A stretch of 64,000 bases of DNA, from positions 443,456,792 through 443,520,791 of the forward strand of contig CM077115.1 in assembly GCA_039619475.1 (NCBI GenBank). The letters run 5' to 3'. The position numbers and the translations under genes were made by a program. The DNA is from Icerya purchasi (taxonomy: Eukaryota; Arthropoda; Insecta; Hemiptera; Monophlebidae). The stretch's first letter is position 1. Every line of letters begins with the position of its first letter. Positions 49,158 to 61,728 of the stretch are shown in pieces. The notes beneath the pieces were generated by a model. It made no database searches and was not told where the DNA came from. It saw nothing but the letters and a program-made list of their open reading frames with translations.

Positions 49158-49426
49158 TTATAATCAACGATATATTATAATCAACGATATATTATAATCA
49201 ACGATATATTATAACCAAAGATATATTATTACAACCAAAGATATATTATTATAACCAAAGATATATTATTACAACCAAAGATATATTATTATAACCAAAG
49301 ATATATTATTACAACCAAAGATATATTATTATAACCAAAGATATATTATTATAACCAAAGATATATTATAACCAAAGACATATTATAACCAAAGATATAT
49401 TATAACGAAAAATATATTAAAACAGA
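49158..49426. repeat. Minisatellite, 17-21 bp units
   Basis: About three units of 'aatcaacgatatattat' are followed by about eight longer 'ataaccaaagatatattatt' units (some with c for t, 'acaacc'), then about three short units 'aaccaaagatatattat'. Unit length changes in blocks, a sign of stepwise expansion. Confidence 0.92.
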
Positions 49427-49439
49427 AAATTGTTGTAAA

Positions 49440-50330
49440 AAATGCTCTACAGACATAGGAATATTACACAAGGATCTGTGTTAGGGCCTGATTTGTGGAA
49501 TGTCATTTTCTCGGGGATTTATAGCATTATTTTACTTATACAAGAAAAAAAATTATAACGTGTATAGATGCGATGTAGCACAATAATAAAACATTGGACT
49601 TATTAAGGAGAATATAATAATTTAAGTATGTACAGTAATAGAAGAGCTTTTGAATAAATTTAGTAGCCTACATATTTATGCAGAGAAATTAAATTATATA
49701 GTATTTAACAAATATATAGGGGTAGTAGACCTTTTAATTTAAATCAATACGCATTGAATATTAAATGTGTATAACAGATTAAATACTTAGAAGTAATAAT
49801 AGACGGTATCGACTATATTAAAAGTAAATTAACAAAATTTGCATGTATTTTTAATAAACTTTACAAGAATAGAATAAATTATAAGAAGGGAATTATATAT
49901 AATAAATAAGTAATATTACCGAAAACATTTGACATGTTTGTACTATTTATATTGTGTGACAAGCTTAAAATAAAAGATTTCCCAACATTTTAAAAAGTGT
50001 CCATTAAAAAGAAAAACACTGCCAATAAAATTAATTAAATCATATATCGCATTAGTGTTGGCATTATACATCATTAGAAATGGAGATAATTTTTAACTAA
50101 AAATAAAAATTAACATAACACATGATTTTATTAAAATAAATATATGTGAAAAATCATATTCGTTTAATGGAAATAAATTATTTAAATTAAAGCAATTTAA
50201 AAAGATAATAAATAAATATATTAATAAGCTCCAGTAATTGAGAGAAAATTATAATGGGAGGGGTAACATTTCAGTTTTTCCCAAGCAAAATTGAAGGAAT
50301 TAACAATAACACTTACGTTCCAAATTACTT
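49440..50330 (+). pseudogene. Decayed LINE reverse transcriptase (R1- or Jockey-like)
   Basis: The first part translates as ITQGSVLGPDLWNVIFSGIY (about 49465-49520), the RT motif (P)QGSVLGP.LWN. Further on come IKYLEVIIDG (about 49780), LTKFACIFNKL and, much degraded, a C-terminal segment (KYINKLQ..RENYNGRGNISVFPSKIEGI) resembling the end of R1-type polymerases. Many stops and frameshifts and heavy AT drift show age. It lies directly after the minisatellite. Confidence 0.5.
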
Positions 50331-51033
50331 TAACGTATATCGAAGCGTGCAATATTTAAGGATTATCTAAAAAGGTTTAAATTTAGCGATGTATTTGATG
50401 TAATTTACAGGATATTATAATAATATAGGACTTATTTTACAAGAATGTAATAGCGATAATATAACATTTAATAGTATTTTAGATAAACTTACAAACAAAC
50501 TTTTTAAGGAATTTAACAAAATTTACAATTAATGAAATATCGGTTAAATATTATAATAATGTAATAATGTAAATAGGATTAATGTATGTCACCAACACCT
50601 AATTGGATGGAACATATTAATTAATCAACTATTAAGGAAACATTGTAATTTTCAAAACGAAATATGTTATATGGGAGGGGGGATATACCAACGCGTGTAT
50701 CTTTTGGGATTTAACGAGCAACATTAATTTTTGAAAAATGAGAAAATACAGACTCCCACGAGCATCTCAAGAACCGTGCGTCAAGTACCGAATATATAGA
50801 CACAAATTTATTACGCTCAAAGATACATACGGCGGAGTGTAATAAAGACTATCAAAACACCCGACACCGTTCTGTACTTATCAAATAACACGTGTTGCTA
50901 CTTTCAGGCACACGCACATCATAAGTGGCCCGCAGAAGTGGGTAAATTGGACGGAAAATTTGAAAATCAAAAAATCAAAACGGAAAACTGATAAAAAATA
51001 AGATCGGCTCTCTATCTAGCGATTGTCCAAAAC
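50331..51033. other. No recognisable gene
   Basis: Very AT-rich. It may contain the decayed 3' end of the LINE to the left. Confidence 0.4.
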
Positions 51034-51092
51034 GGAAATTGAACGGGAATTGAACGGGAATTGAACGGGAATTAAACGGAAATTAAACGAAA
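51034..51092. repeat. 11-bp tandem repeat
   Basis: About five units of 'ggaattgaacg', drifting to 'ggaattaaacg'. Non-coding. Confidence 0.85.
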
Positions 51093-52080
51093 ACACATTT
51101 TTTTCTTTTTGTTTTTTTCATATAATTCCTTTGTAAAATAAAAAACACGAATGTTAATTTTCGGTGGAAATAAAATTATTCGCGACTAATTTTGTGTCGT
51201 CAATTATAACATCATTAATAATGTGTTTTCTTTTTAATTTCATTATAAATTTTATACTAGAAATTCATTAAACATTATTAAACCGGTTTTAATGTAAGCT
51301 ACTTTCCATAGCCAAAATATCTTTCTGCCCCCCCCCCCCCAGTGAATAAATCCAGTAAGCACCCTTGACGCGCGTCACTGTACACCAGTCAGTTATTTCG
51401 AAATCCTTAAAAAGGGCACTTTTGGATCCTCCAATTTTAAATCTGTGCAAATTAATTTTAAAAATTACGATTAAAAAAAAAAAAAAAGGCTCGCTGTACT
51501 ATACCTGCCAGTTATATTTAAAAACCCCGATATACTAGTGTATAATTATATTCCGCATTTCTTATTCTAAAATTCTGAGAAATGTCTATTTTTTTAAAGA
51601 AATTAATAGCGTTTAATCGATTGCACATAAATATGTATATATATATATGGCTAAGTAAATTTATTTTTTAGTTTAAAATAAAAGCAAAATGTTTTTGAGC
51701 AACCAGCAGGCGAAAGTTGAACGCCTTTCCGACATATTAACTATGGAATTGCCTGCGTATTGTTAGAACATTGCCGCAGAGTTTGTTCATATAATATATC
51801 ATTTAAATGTCGAACTTTTATTGGCCAGTCCGGCGTTCAAAATGGCGCTAATATTTATTTCATTAAATTCTAAATTCAATTTACTAATGTAAAAACGCAT
51901 AATGAAAACGGGAGGATTAACTATATATATAAGCGAGTAGAGAAATTCGCCGAACCACTTTAAAATTCCGTGTAAATTCGATACAATTTCTATTCACTGT
52001 AAAGTACTATTGGGGCAATGGAACGGCGCACTACTCACCCACTGCTAGAACCTAAGTCAACTTTTAATGTACGACTGAAA
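51093..52080. other. No recognisable gene
   Basis: AT-rich, with a 13-C run near 51328 followed by 'agtgaataaatccag', in the style of a hAT end. No partner end was found. Confidence 0.4.
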
Positions 52081-52084
52081 TGTT

Positions 52085-52470
52085 TAAAGTTCTTAATCAA
52101 CTGGAAGCATTCGAAATGTGGTGCTGGAGAAAAATGGAGAGAATATCATGGACAGAAAAAATAAGAAATGAAGTGTTAGATAGAGTTAAAGAGAAAAGAA
52201 GTCTATTAAGGAAATTAAAGGAAAGAAGATTTAAATGGATTGGACATATATATATATAGAAATAATGAATATCTAACACAAATAATAGAAGGAACCATGG
52301 AAGGGAAAAGACCAAGAGAAAGGCCAAGACAGAAATACCTAAAACAAATAAAGGAAGACGTGAAAGCAAACGAATACGGAAAAATGAAGAAAATGGCTTT
52401 ATCCGGGAACTTTTAGAACATGGCTGTCCACCAATCTATCATATAGATTGAGGAATTAAGAAGAATTAAG
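52085..52470 (+). mobile_element. LINE reverse transcriptase C-terminus, decayed
   Basis: The plus strand reads LEAFEMWCWRKMERISWTEKIRNEVL, then RRFKWIGHI, a stop and frame slip, then LTQIIEGTMEGKRPRERPRQKYLKQIKED. This is the usual end of RTE/CR1-style LINE polymerases. Only about 110 codons remain, with a stop in the middle. Downstream short 'gaattaagaa' repeats may be the tail. Confidence 0.62.
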
Positions 52471-52739
52471 AATCGAGTTTTAATATATTTAATCGAATTT
52501 GCATTTCGTGTCTGTAAAAAAACATTCTAGTCCATTAATTACGACTCAATCGCTCCTCCGCCGTGTAATTCTCCAATCAATTTAATTTCTCGGTTAATTT
52601 TAAATTTTAAAGTCTATTCTTTGAGGGAGCTCGCTGACAAAGAGTATTGATCGACAAGAAAAAAAAGTATTACTGAATTAATTATTTAGATTCGTATGCG
52701 GTCAGATATCGCATCAATGAAGGATTGAAGCACTATAGG

Positions 52740-53010
52740 GAGCATTAGGTCTCAGAAGTTAGGAGTAGAGAAGTAAACGTTCAGACGACAGAGCGTTCGA
52801 AAAGGATGTGGTTAGAATTACATTCGTGGATATCGTTTGGAGGATGTAGCGGACAGTAAGGAAAGTCTGAAAATCGATAGCGAGATCAAGCTATGATCGA
52901 AGAGCGCAACCGACATAAAGAGGAAATAATAAATATAGCGCTGCAAAGACGAAAATTCATGGAACCAAGGGGATTAACTGGAAGATACGGCTGAACAGAA
53001 AGATAAAAAA
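52740..53010 (-). mobile_element. Decayed I-like LINE fragment
   Basis: On the minus strand FYLSVQPYLPVNP (about 53003-52965) matches FYLSVQPSIPANP of the 40 kb copy. It is followed by a frame-slipped equivalent of its Arg-rich VIRLRFNHS stretch and a weak FEC tail. It lacks both ends of the element. Confidence 0.5.
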
Positions 53011-56000
53011 TTATTATTTTTTTTTTAAAATTTAAACACCAATTAATCTCAAAAGATACTCGAGTCAAATCAGAGGTATCTTTTTTTCTTCTTAATTAAT
53101 ATAACATAATGTACAACGTGTATAGTCGAGAAGAATTGCTAGATAATAATAATATTGAAAACAAAACAAATATGTTTTAAATATGAATATTTTTTTAATA
53201 AATGTATAAAAATGTGGTAAATCAATATTCGTAATAATAAGAATATAACTTTTGGGAATCGGAAGACTTTTGCGGACAATCCAAAATGTATTAGTGCAAC
53301 GAGAAATTATAGAAAATGTTATTATTAAACAAAATAAATGTCCCGGATAAATGTAGAGATGTAGCAAAAGATGGATTTTATACGAAAAAAAAAAAAAAGT
53401 ATAATAACGAAGATGCAGATACTATAATAGGATCCACCCATCGAGGGAATGTAGAGAAGATTTAATTAAATCGTAAAGAACAGTACAATGAGCACGCGCC
53501 CGAAAAGATACTAAACAAGAATATGAACACAAATACTGCAGAAATTCGGTACAGTTAATTCCATTAATCACCGGAAATACTAGTATTATACCAGGAAAAT
53601 TAGTATGCCCGTAACGTAAGGAACGTTTGACTTACGCTATATATATATATGTAATATTAATTAATCGCAAAAATCACAGTTAAAATTATAATGCCGACTA
53701 AATTGCACAACGTAAACTAGCAAAACTACGATTACAATAATACATTTCGGTAAATTAATAGATTTAAATAAGTGTAATAGATCGGAAATCGTTAAAAAAT
53801 CATTCGGTTTACACTAATAACATTATGATTTACTATCATTAAAGAGCCGTTGCCGTTGATTAATCGCGGTGCCAGACGGTGTTCCCTTTTCTCTTTGATT
53901 ATTATGGAAGATTAGGCGTATCCGCCGAAGCTTTTCATGAAATCCCCCGGGGGGGTTATTTTTATTTGCAACATGAACAAAGGATTCTTAACAAGTATAT
54001 GAATGTCCCGACTCTGTGTGTGTTAGGGTTCCGCAGAACGGGCAATTTGAAAAGCGTTGCTCTAGAGTATGTAATTAAAAGCTAATTAACTAAAATCCTA
54101 AAAAGTGCATAGAAGAGGACTCATCCGTCTGTTTTTAATATTCCCCAACTCCTAACTTACGACTTTTTTTTTTTTTTTTTCTTAATATCTTAGACAACAA
54201 TCTGCTTTAAATAGTGCCCAGATAAGCATTGTGTAGCTATTATTTAAGCAAGGTTTAGCTACAAAAACTCACTTTTGTTTAACCACCATCATCCTGTTGC
54301 AGTTGAACAAGATGTAACACGTCCGCTCTATAGACGGCACACAAACGTGGTGTTATTTTATTGAAAATTAGTATTATACATTATACGAGATAATCGACCT
54401 ACCGTTAGGGCTTAAATCGATTTGCATTACGCAAAATTACAAAGAGCTTTTGATAATAAATGCCGACATAATTGAACGCTCTGATGCATAATCCAATGAA
54501 CAGAATAAACCTAGAAAGACAGGAAAACAGTATGTTTACATAGATATGTTGTGAACAGAGAGAAATAATATTCGTAATAATCGTGCGGATTTTTATTTTT
54601 CTTGATTCTTTTTGTACAAAAATTATTAATTTAAATATGGACTATTGCGCGATCCGGGTTATAAACTTTCTTTCATTTTATAATAACAATAGTACGGAGT
54701 ATATTCATCGTGCCACGATTATTTTAAACTAAAAAAAATTAAGTTGCAAATATTTCAAATAAGAACGAGGACAGAAAAGCAATTAATCTCCGTGCACTCA
54801 ATAAGCGAAACATTTTAATCGATAAAAATCGAGAATTACAGAAGAAAAACAATAAAAAATGGGCAATACCGTTTTAAAATCTTTTGAAAATTATCGAACT
54901 TTCTCAAGAGTAAGCCGAATTTGAAAATCAAAAATCTGTTTCGAAAAATTCTTCGTCGTCTTCTGAGCAGAATATATAGAGACAATTTAAGCCGGCTAAC
55001 TGCGATTCTGTAAATTAGCCAAGAGCGACGGCGAACAAAACGGAGTATAAAATATTCGTCATTTTTTTCTCCGCAGTTAGTCGCCAAAGGTCATTAGCCT
55101 CTGTGATCTCATATGAAAGATAGCGCGGTAAGAAGAAAAAACGAAAAAACAGATGCAATATGACGCTCCATAAACAAAAGCCGCCATTTATTCATTCTAT
55201 CGAGAAGAGAACAAAGTACTGCAAAAAAGGTCACGCAAGCAATGCAGTAAGATCATTTTTTTCATCCAACAACAACCTACGCGCTAGCGGTAATTAGCTC
55301 AAAATAAATAAAAATAATACTTCAATAATGGTAATTAATAGTTGAAAAATAGCAAATTTAAAAATTTAACAACAGAAAAATAATTTAATATTTCTTCACC
55401 CAGTCACTATCAATCAATGTGCACACGGTTTGTAGTTTTTTCACAGAATTTATTTGAACGGCGCAATGTATGTCCACGCAATTCCTCAATTAACGATAAA
55501 AATATACTTAAAAGTGTACATGTATATTATGGACCACACTCTGTTCACCTGCAGAAAAATGTGCAAAATATTCATAACAATAATAATTTCTCTTTAAAAA
55601 TATTTCGCTTACGCATTTTATACCCTTTGCTAAATATTTATTATTTTTTCTGTTTCCCAAAAAGGCTTTCTTATAAAATCGACATTTTTTTTTTTTTTAC
55701 CATATACAATTAAATGGTTCGAAAAAATGATACGCGCATTTTAAAGGAAATGGGAATTCAATGCTGACAATGTTTGAAAATTAAATTACGCCCTGGTAGC
55801 GGTGGTTCCCTTATTTCTTCGTTGTCTTTCCTTGGGCTTATCAACAACGGACGATTACTCATCAACACGTACAACTAATTAGGATTCTCAAAGAATGAAA
55901 CCTGACTAATCCCTATTTATTAAGAATCTATAAATACATATATTTCTTTTTTTTTTTTTTCCTGCACCGGAATATAAAAACCATTGAATAAATTGAAAAA

Positions 56001-56278
56001 CTCATTCTCGTTTAATTTTTACATTAACCTAAAATTAGACCTTATCTAAATGTTTTCCGTTCGGTGTCAAACAAGGTTAAAAACCTTCCCTTCGTGCGTA
56101 TGTGTGTATCTTACACTTGTGCAGATAGTACTCTCGGAGACAAGTCTCGAACCTTCCTACCACCGCGAACAATACGCAATTTAACATCGCGTTTTGTGTA
56201 CATTTATTGACTGCACATGTTTATATGTAACCTCTTATTATGCTGTTTCGTACAGATGTACGACCACATTCTCTTTTG

Positions 56279-56288
<10 letters not shown>
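53011..56288. other. No recognisable gene
   Basis: AT-rich DNA. Near 53866-54064, G-runs and 'gggttccgcagaacgg...ttgaaaagcgttgctctag' resemble hAT terminal sequence, but no duplication was found. No coding frame is supported. Confidence 0.4.

Positions 56289-56365
<77 letters not shown>
56289..56365. repeat. (TA)n microsatellite
   Basis: About 77 bases of TA dinucleotides, the longest simple repeat in the window. Confidence 0.93.
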
Positions 56366-56370
<5 letters not shown>

Positions 56371-59333
56371 TTTCTTAGCTAATTAACTTCGAAATAAAGA
56401 TTTAGAAGGAACAAACAAAACGATAAAAAAGTAAATATGTATACAAAAGAAATAACTTCCTGACTTTTGCAAATCTCCACGGATCATTTAAAATCTGTAC
56501 CACTAACATGTTCAACTTTGACCCCTCTATTGGCCAACTAATTACGCTAAGGATAAACGTACGTAAAATAAAACAAAGTAAATACAAAAGTAATTTCGAA
56601 GAAAAAATGGGAAAAAACGTAAAATCTGTAATATTAATATAAAATCTTAATCTTTCTCATAGATTAAAAATGGAACTTTTTTTAATATTTTTTTTTTTTA
56701 CTATTTATATTTATTTATTTAGTCTTTTCTTTTTTCGAATACATATATATCCTCCATAATTAATTAAAACCTAGTAATTTTCGTATTTTGAAAGTTCGTT
56801 ATATGAAGAAACAAATAAATAAAAATAAAAATAAAAAAATAAAAACGATTCGCTGAAATTTTGCACGTAAGCTCTCGGTGTTTACTAATTTTTCATCCCC
56901 TACAGAAGACAAATAATTTTAGACCTATAGTGTCCGTTCAAAGAAAATGCGCCGATGGAAAAAAAAGTCGATCAAAATCGATATTTATTATCCACCAACC
57001 CTCCACCCTTAAAAATGCTGAGGTGTTGCCAAAATGGTAATTACGGTTTTAAGTTAAAATTAAATGTTCATTTATAAATTGTAGGAAGTTCATTGTTTTG
57101 TGGTTTTAGCTCATTTAATTAATATAATTTTTAATAAGAGAATTAATTAAAATTAAATTGTGACTAACTTTTATTTTAATTTGATTAATTTTTGCTTAAA
57201 ATTGTTATAAGTAACAATAACAAAATTCAGATTAATTATAAGTAATAGAAATAATGAAATAATAAATTGAAACATGAAAAATAAATATCACCATAAAACA
57301 CAGTTACAGATTTTCATAGAATTTGTGTATTGTTAATTTCATTTTTCAAAAATCTATTATTCATAACCAAATAGTGCTTAGTTAATAAATTACGATATTT
57401 TAATAAATTTCAATTATTAAAAGGGTGTGAATACACTAGTAATTCTGTAAAAATAATTCCCGCGTTTTTTCGTTCTCTGTATATACGTGTGATATTCTGT
57501 TTATTTTTAAAGTTTCCATTCACTTATTCGTTTGTACTTCTAATTTTTTTCAAAGTATTCTCACTAGTAGTTCTGATTTCCTTATTTTTGTATTTTTCCA
57601 ATTTCATCTTAATTTACTTTATCCTTTTTTCTTTTACTGGACATTTTTGTTTCATTCTTCTAGAAATCATTCTATCTGTATTAGATTCCACTTTGCTCTG
57701 CTTCTTTGACATCTTAATAAAAAAAAAAAGACCAGCAGTAGAGTTGAAGAATTAGTCATTCTATCAAATTTAGGATTGATCAAGAACAGGTATAAAATAT
57801 TTCAATAAGCAAAGTAAAATGATAATTGCAAATGTTTATAAGTTTTTCCAGAAGTTAACCGATAACCCAAACATTGTTAAAAATCTGTAATTTTAAACAA
57901 GTACAAAAGACCGCTTTGTTGCATGTGGAATAGCAATGAAAAACATTTGTAATATTAAAAAAGATATTGATAAATTGGAAAATAAACTAATTTATAGAAC
58001 TTCGCAAAAACATATGAACGAGAAAAATTAATTACCGGGCTAGATAATTTCAATGAAAATGTGGTACGTTAATGTATAATCAGTTTTTATATTCACATGG
58101 TTAATTTTTAAATAATAACATAAAAATCAAATATTCCAGAGTACCTGATAACCGCCGAGCATTGCTTCTGATTTATTTTAAATTTGCAGATCAATCGAAG
58201 TATTAATAAATTTCGCAAAAATTTAAAAATATAGCAATTATGAAAGTTACATTTTCTAACATTGCACTATTTTCCTATATTGAAGTATTTTTATGTTACA
58301 CAAAATGAAATTCAAAAAATTCATAACGTATCATTCGATAAAATTTTACAATAACTTGGGTACATTAATTGGTGTAATGTTTAAAATCGCCATGTAAATT
58401 GTAAATTTATTTTATCTTTACTTGTTTTCAATTTGTTATTTACCATAGAGTAAATATAAAACTTAAATACAAATGTAATCACTAAAATTTGCCTCCATTT
58501 ATTATCAAATTAACGAATAAAAATGCTGAAAAAAGATAATAATAGTGTTGTCGACATTACACGATCGATAATCGATTAAATTTATCACCATGTATAAATT
58601 AATTAAACGTGTAAATAAATAACTGTTTGGTATTTTCATTATTTAAAATCTTCACTTTTGCATATTTATAATTGAAGTAAAAATTGTGCAATTTTATTAA
58701 TGATTATAAAATGAGCATGTGAACTAAGAAAAATTAACGAACAAAATAACGCTCTAAAATTAACTAATTAATTTCATTAATAAATGCATGTTGGAGTTGT
58801 CTTTTGTTTTTTATTGCACTAATGATCGTAAAATATATTTAAAAAAATATGTAATTTTGAATAAAGAAATAAAAATTTAAGTTTGAATTTTAATAATATT
58901 GAAAATTTGGCAATAACGCTGAAATATCGACTTTTATCGAAATTTTTCCATCGGGAAATTTTCGTTGAACCGACTTATAGTGTATAGTACATATAAGTAA
59001 ATCATTTTCTTTTCCCGAAACGTCAAATATCTGAATATTTAACACGAAATATATTTTTAAAAGCTCCAGTCCGCGTATAAAACTATCACTATTCAATATT
59101 TCTTCTTCGGTATTATTTATTAATTCAACAGTTGCCGAAGAAAATAATAAATACGAAGCTACTATTCAAATCTCAAGTGATATTTTACGTTTATGATTTT
59201 TTTTTTTTCTTATTTAACGTAAACAGAACCAGCCAAACAAGTCCCTTTTTTTTTAAAAAATATTTATTTGTTATTTTTTACATAAAAATCTTTCGTCCGG
59301 CTAAAACGCTTGCCAACAAATTATCCTATAAAC
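56366..59333. other. No recognisable gene
   Basis: Extremely AT-rich. At 57489-57733 a T-rich stretch ends in an A-run. It could be an old LINE 3' end, but carries no recognisable motif. The frame there is Phe/Leu/Ile-rich by composition. Confidence 0.45.
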
Positions 59334-59721
59334 TTTTTTTTTTGGGGGGGGGGCTGTAAACCGGGGACCTTTACTCAGAAACAAAGGCGCAATATGTAGT
59401 AGGAAGACCAAGTCTCAACAAACTGAAGTAGAAAGCAGAGCACTCAGCAGAAAGAGATGAACACTCAAAGAACACATGGTCCGCATCGCAAACATGCTCT
59501 TCGGTTGAGTGGAGAGGCAACCAACGAAAAACGAAAACGGGAGAAATATAATAAAGTAACGCTTAAGAGCGCAGACGAATAACGGAGACAACAACAGAAC
59601 GACGAAGTGAAGGAAACAAAGAGAACCACAGATTGGCAGGAAGACACTAGGTGTTGGACAGACAGATAAAAAGAACAATTGTTAGAGAAAGAGGAAGCGT
59701 AAATATTCGATACCATAGTCT
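59334..59721 (-). mobile_element. I-like LINE 3' end, cut short at the mariner
   Basis: T- and G-runs (59334-59353) are followed, on the minus strand, by the same 3' UTR and C-terminus as the 40 kb copy: SNIYASSFSNN.SFYLSVQ (about 59710-59650), VCLPICGSLCFLHFVVLLLSPLF in the shadow frame, and a knuckle-like tail near 59480. It corresponds to about 40326-40800 of the 40 kb copy. Sequence stops matching at the mariner's left edge. Confidence 0.72.
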
Positions 59722-59723
59722 AT

Positions 59724-61010
59724 CAGGTGTACAAGTATGAAATGCGGATTTTTTTTCGAAAAAAAAACACATTAAATTTGGAAGAATGATAAAAAGAGGT
59801 TTACTCAAAGTATGCTCAATCGCTAGTTAAACATTTTTCTTGTCTTTCGGGCAATTTGTGGATACCACGCCAGTAAAAATCTTCCCCTTTTGCCGCGAAC
59901 CATTCATCGAGCCATTTTTTCACATTTTCGTACGAACCAAAGCGCTGCTCAGCAAGTGCGTGACCCATCGATGCAAACAAGTGGTAATCGGAAGGAGCCA
60001 AGTCTGGTGAGTAAGCCGCATGAGATAGCACTTCCCAGCTGAGTGCTTCCAATGTGTTGCGAACCGGTTTTACCGTATGTGATGGAGCATTGTCATGGAG
60101 AAAAATTACCTTGTGTTGCCCTTTTTGATATTCTGGTCGTTTTTTGAGCAGCGAACGGTTAAAATCGATTAATTGTTGTTGGTAGCGTTTGATATTAACC
60201 GTTTCACCAGGCTTTAACAGCTCATAATAGACCACATCCTTCTGATCCCACCAAACACAGAGCATCGTCTTCATGCCAGAGCGCTTCGGTCTTGCGGTCA
60301 ATGTGTATCGTGCGTCTGGATCTACCCATGATCTTTTGCGCTCGGGATTCTCAAAATACTCCCACTTTTCATCCCCAGTAACGATACGAGGCAAAAACGA
60401 CTTTCTTTTGTATCGTTCGAGCAAAATTTCACATGTGTTTTTGCGCCTCTCCATCTGCCTTTCGTTCAACTCATGTGGTACTCATCTGCCGACCTTCTGA
60501 ATCTTTCCCATTTTTCGTAGGCGATTGGAAACAGCTTGTCGACTAACGCTTAATTGCTCTGCGAGTTGTTTTTGTGTTTGTGCATCGTGTTCATCTAGCA
60601 ATGCTTGCAATTCTGTATCTTTGTATCTTTTTGGCGGTTTTCCGTGTTCCTTGTCTGCAACATCGAAATCACCACTTTTGAAACGCCGAAACCATCGTTC
60701 ACACGTATCTTACGATGGAGCATGTTCACCATAAGCTTCTCGAAGCAATCGGTATGATTCAGCAGCAGTTTTCTTCAAATGAAAATAAAAAATTAATGCT
60801 GTCCGCGAATGCTCTTGATTTGGCACAAATGTCGTCATATTGAACATAGCAAAACAATACTACGCAAACAGTTTTTCAATTTATCACTGATGTACATTTG
60901 ACACATGTTGATGGCGCAACAAAATTGCATATGCGTCAAATTTTTATAATACACATTGTATTGGTGGACATCTGATTTTTCAAATCCGCATTTCATACTT
61001 GTACACCTGG
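59724..61010 (-). mobile_element. mariner, mauritiana type (Mos1-like), 1,287 bp, complete ends
   Basis: Terminal inverted repeats of 29 bases (59724-59752 and 60982-61010) match at all but the first position; the shared core includes 'ggtgtacaagtatgaaatgc'. TA flanks both ends (59722-59723 and 61011-61012), as mariner insertion requires. Length is within a base or so of Mos1, as I recall that element. Both ends and the transposase (minus strand, start 60838) are complete in extent, but the gene is broken by nonsense codons. Confidence 0.92.
59801..60838 (-). pseudogene. mariner transposase pseudogene, 345 codons, three nonsense codons
   Basis: DD34D transposase, which cuts and pastes the element at TA sites. 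ATG at 60838; the ancestral stop is at 59801-59803, giving 345 codons, the Mos1 length. No frameshift is present. Nonsense codons occur at 43 (TAA, 60710-60712), 119 (TGA, 60482-60484, where mariners have Trp before VPHEL) and 341 (TGA, 59816-59818, five codons from the end). The helix-turn-helix region and the linker motif VPHELNERQ are readable. Catalytic residues are all kept: TGDEKW (D156), FLHDNAPSH (D249) and YSPDLAPSD (D284), with the WWDQ and PGETVN blocks between. Single-base decay without indels points to a recent loss of function. The wording matches the mauritiana subfamily from memory. Confidence 0.92.
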
Positions 61011-61012
61011 TA

Positions 61013-61245
61013 AGATGAAAACTTTTATACAACGAAAAGGGATTAGACCATGGGACTTTTTTAAACATTCCTGTGATTTTATCATACTCCACACACGCTC
61101 ACTTATCCACGTTTATCCACGTTCTTTCTTCCCTTCATTCCATTCAAATTGTTTTGCTGTGGGTTCCTCGTCATTCGGGCATCTGCGGAATGAAGCGGCG
61201 GACTTCTTGGCTCGGGTTGCTGCCTCTTCCTATGAACACTTAACC
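61013..61245 (+). mobile_element. I-like LINE RNase H fragment, opposite orientation
   Basis: The plus strand from about 61065 reads CDFIILHTRSLIHVYP and then, after slips, CFAVGSSSFGHLRNEAADFLARVAASS. This corresponds to about 40105-40255 of the 40 kb copy (CDFIILRIRSLIHALSS through GNEAADSLARAAA). Frame slips and an inserted repeat of 'gtttatccacg' break it. It runs opposite to the I-like piece on the other side of the mariner. Confidence 0.65.
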
Positions 61246-61692
61246 ATCTTAACTTAACTTATACATATACATAAGTTCGTGTAATATTTACTAACTATTA
61301 CATCCTAATCTATCTTTTTACTTATCAGAACTTAATGATCTACTTCTATCTTTTATATTCGATGTTTTTTTTCTTCAGTTTTTTTGTTGCGCCTTGTCAT
61401 TTTATTTTATGTGTATTACTTTTTTACATTTCCTTCTTCCTGAAGCCATTCCTTTATTTTCTTTTTCCTTTCCTCTATTTTTTCCTTCTCTATTATTATT
61501 CCTTTAGGTATTTTATTCAACAAAAATGATTTATAATATATTTGTCCGTTTACTCCCCCATCTTTCTTCTGGCAGTTGGTACGAAAGTTTTTTTCTCAAC
61601 CCGTATACTGTTTTTATTTTTTCCTCCAATTCAATTTGTTGGGAAAGTTCTATTTGTAGCAGTTCTAAATTTCTATCATTCTTCCCATCAAA
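61246..61692. other. No recognisable gene; T-rich
   Basis: A strongly T-rich plus strand ending at the A-run at 61693-61718. It may be an old LINE 3' region, but has no recognisable motif. Confidence 0.35.
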
Positions 61693-61728
61693 GAAAAAAA
61701 AAAAAAAAAAAAAAAAAACCTTTTTCAA

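Noticed and set aside
49158..49426. CRISPR-like array
   Set aside because: Units are contiguous with no unique spacers; it is a minisatellite.
53866..54064. hAT-like terminal wording (ttccgcagaacgg, ttgaaaagcg)
   Set aside because: No matching opposite end and no 8-base duplication.
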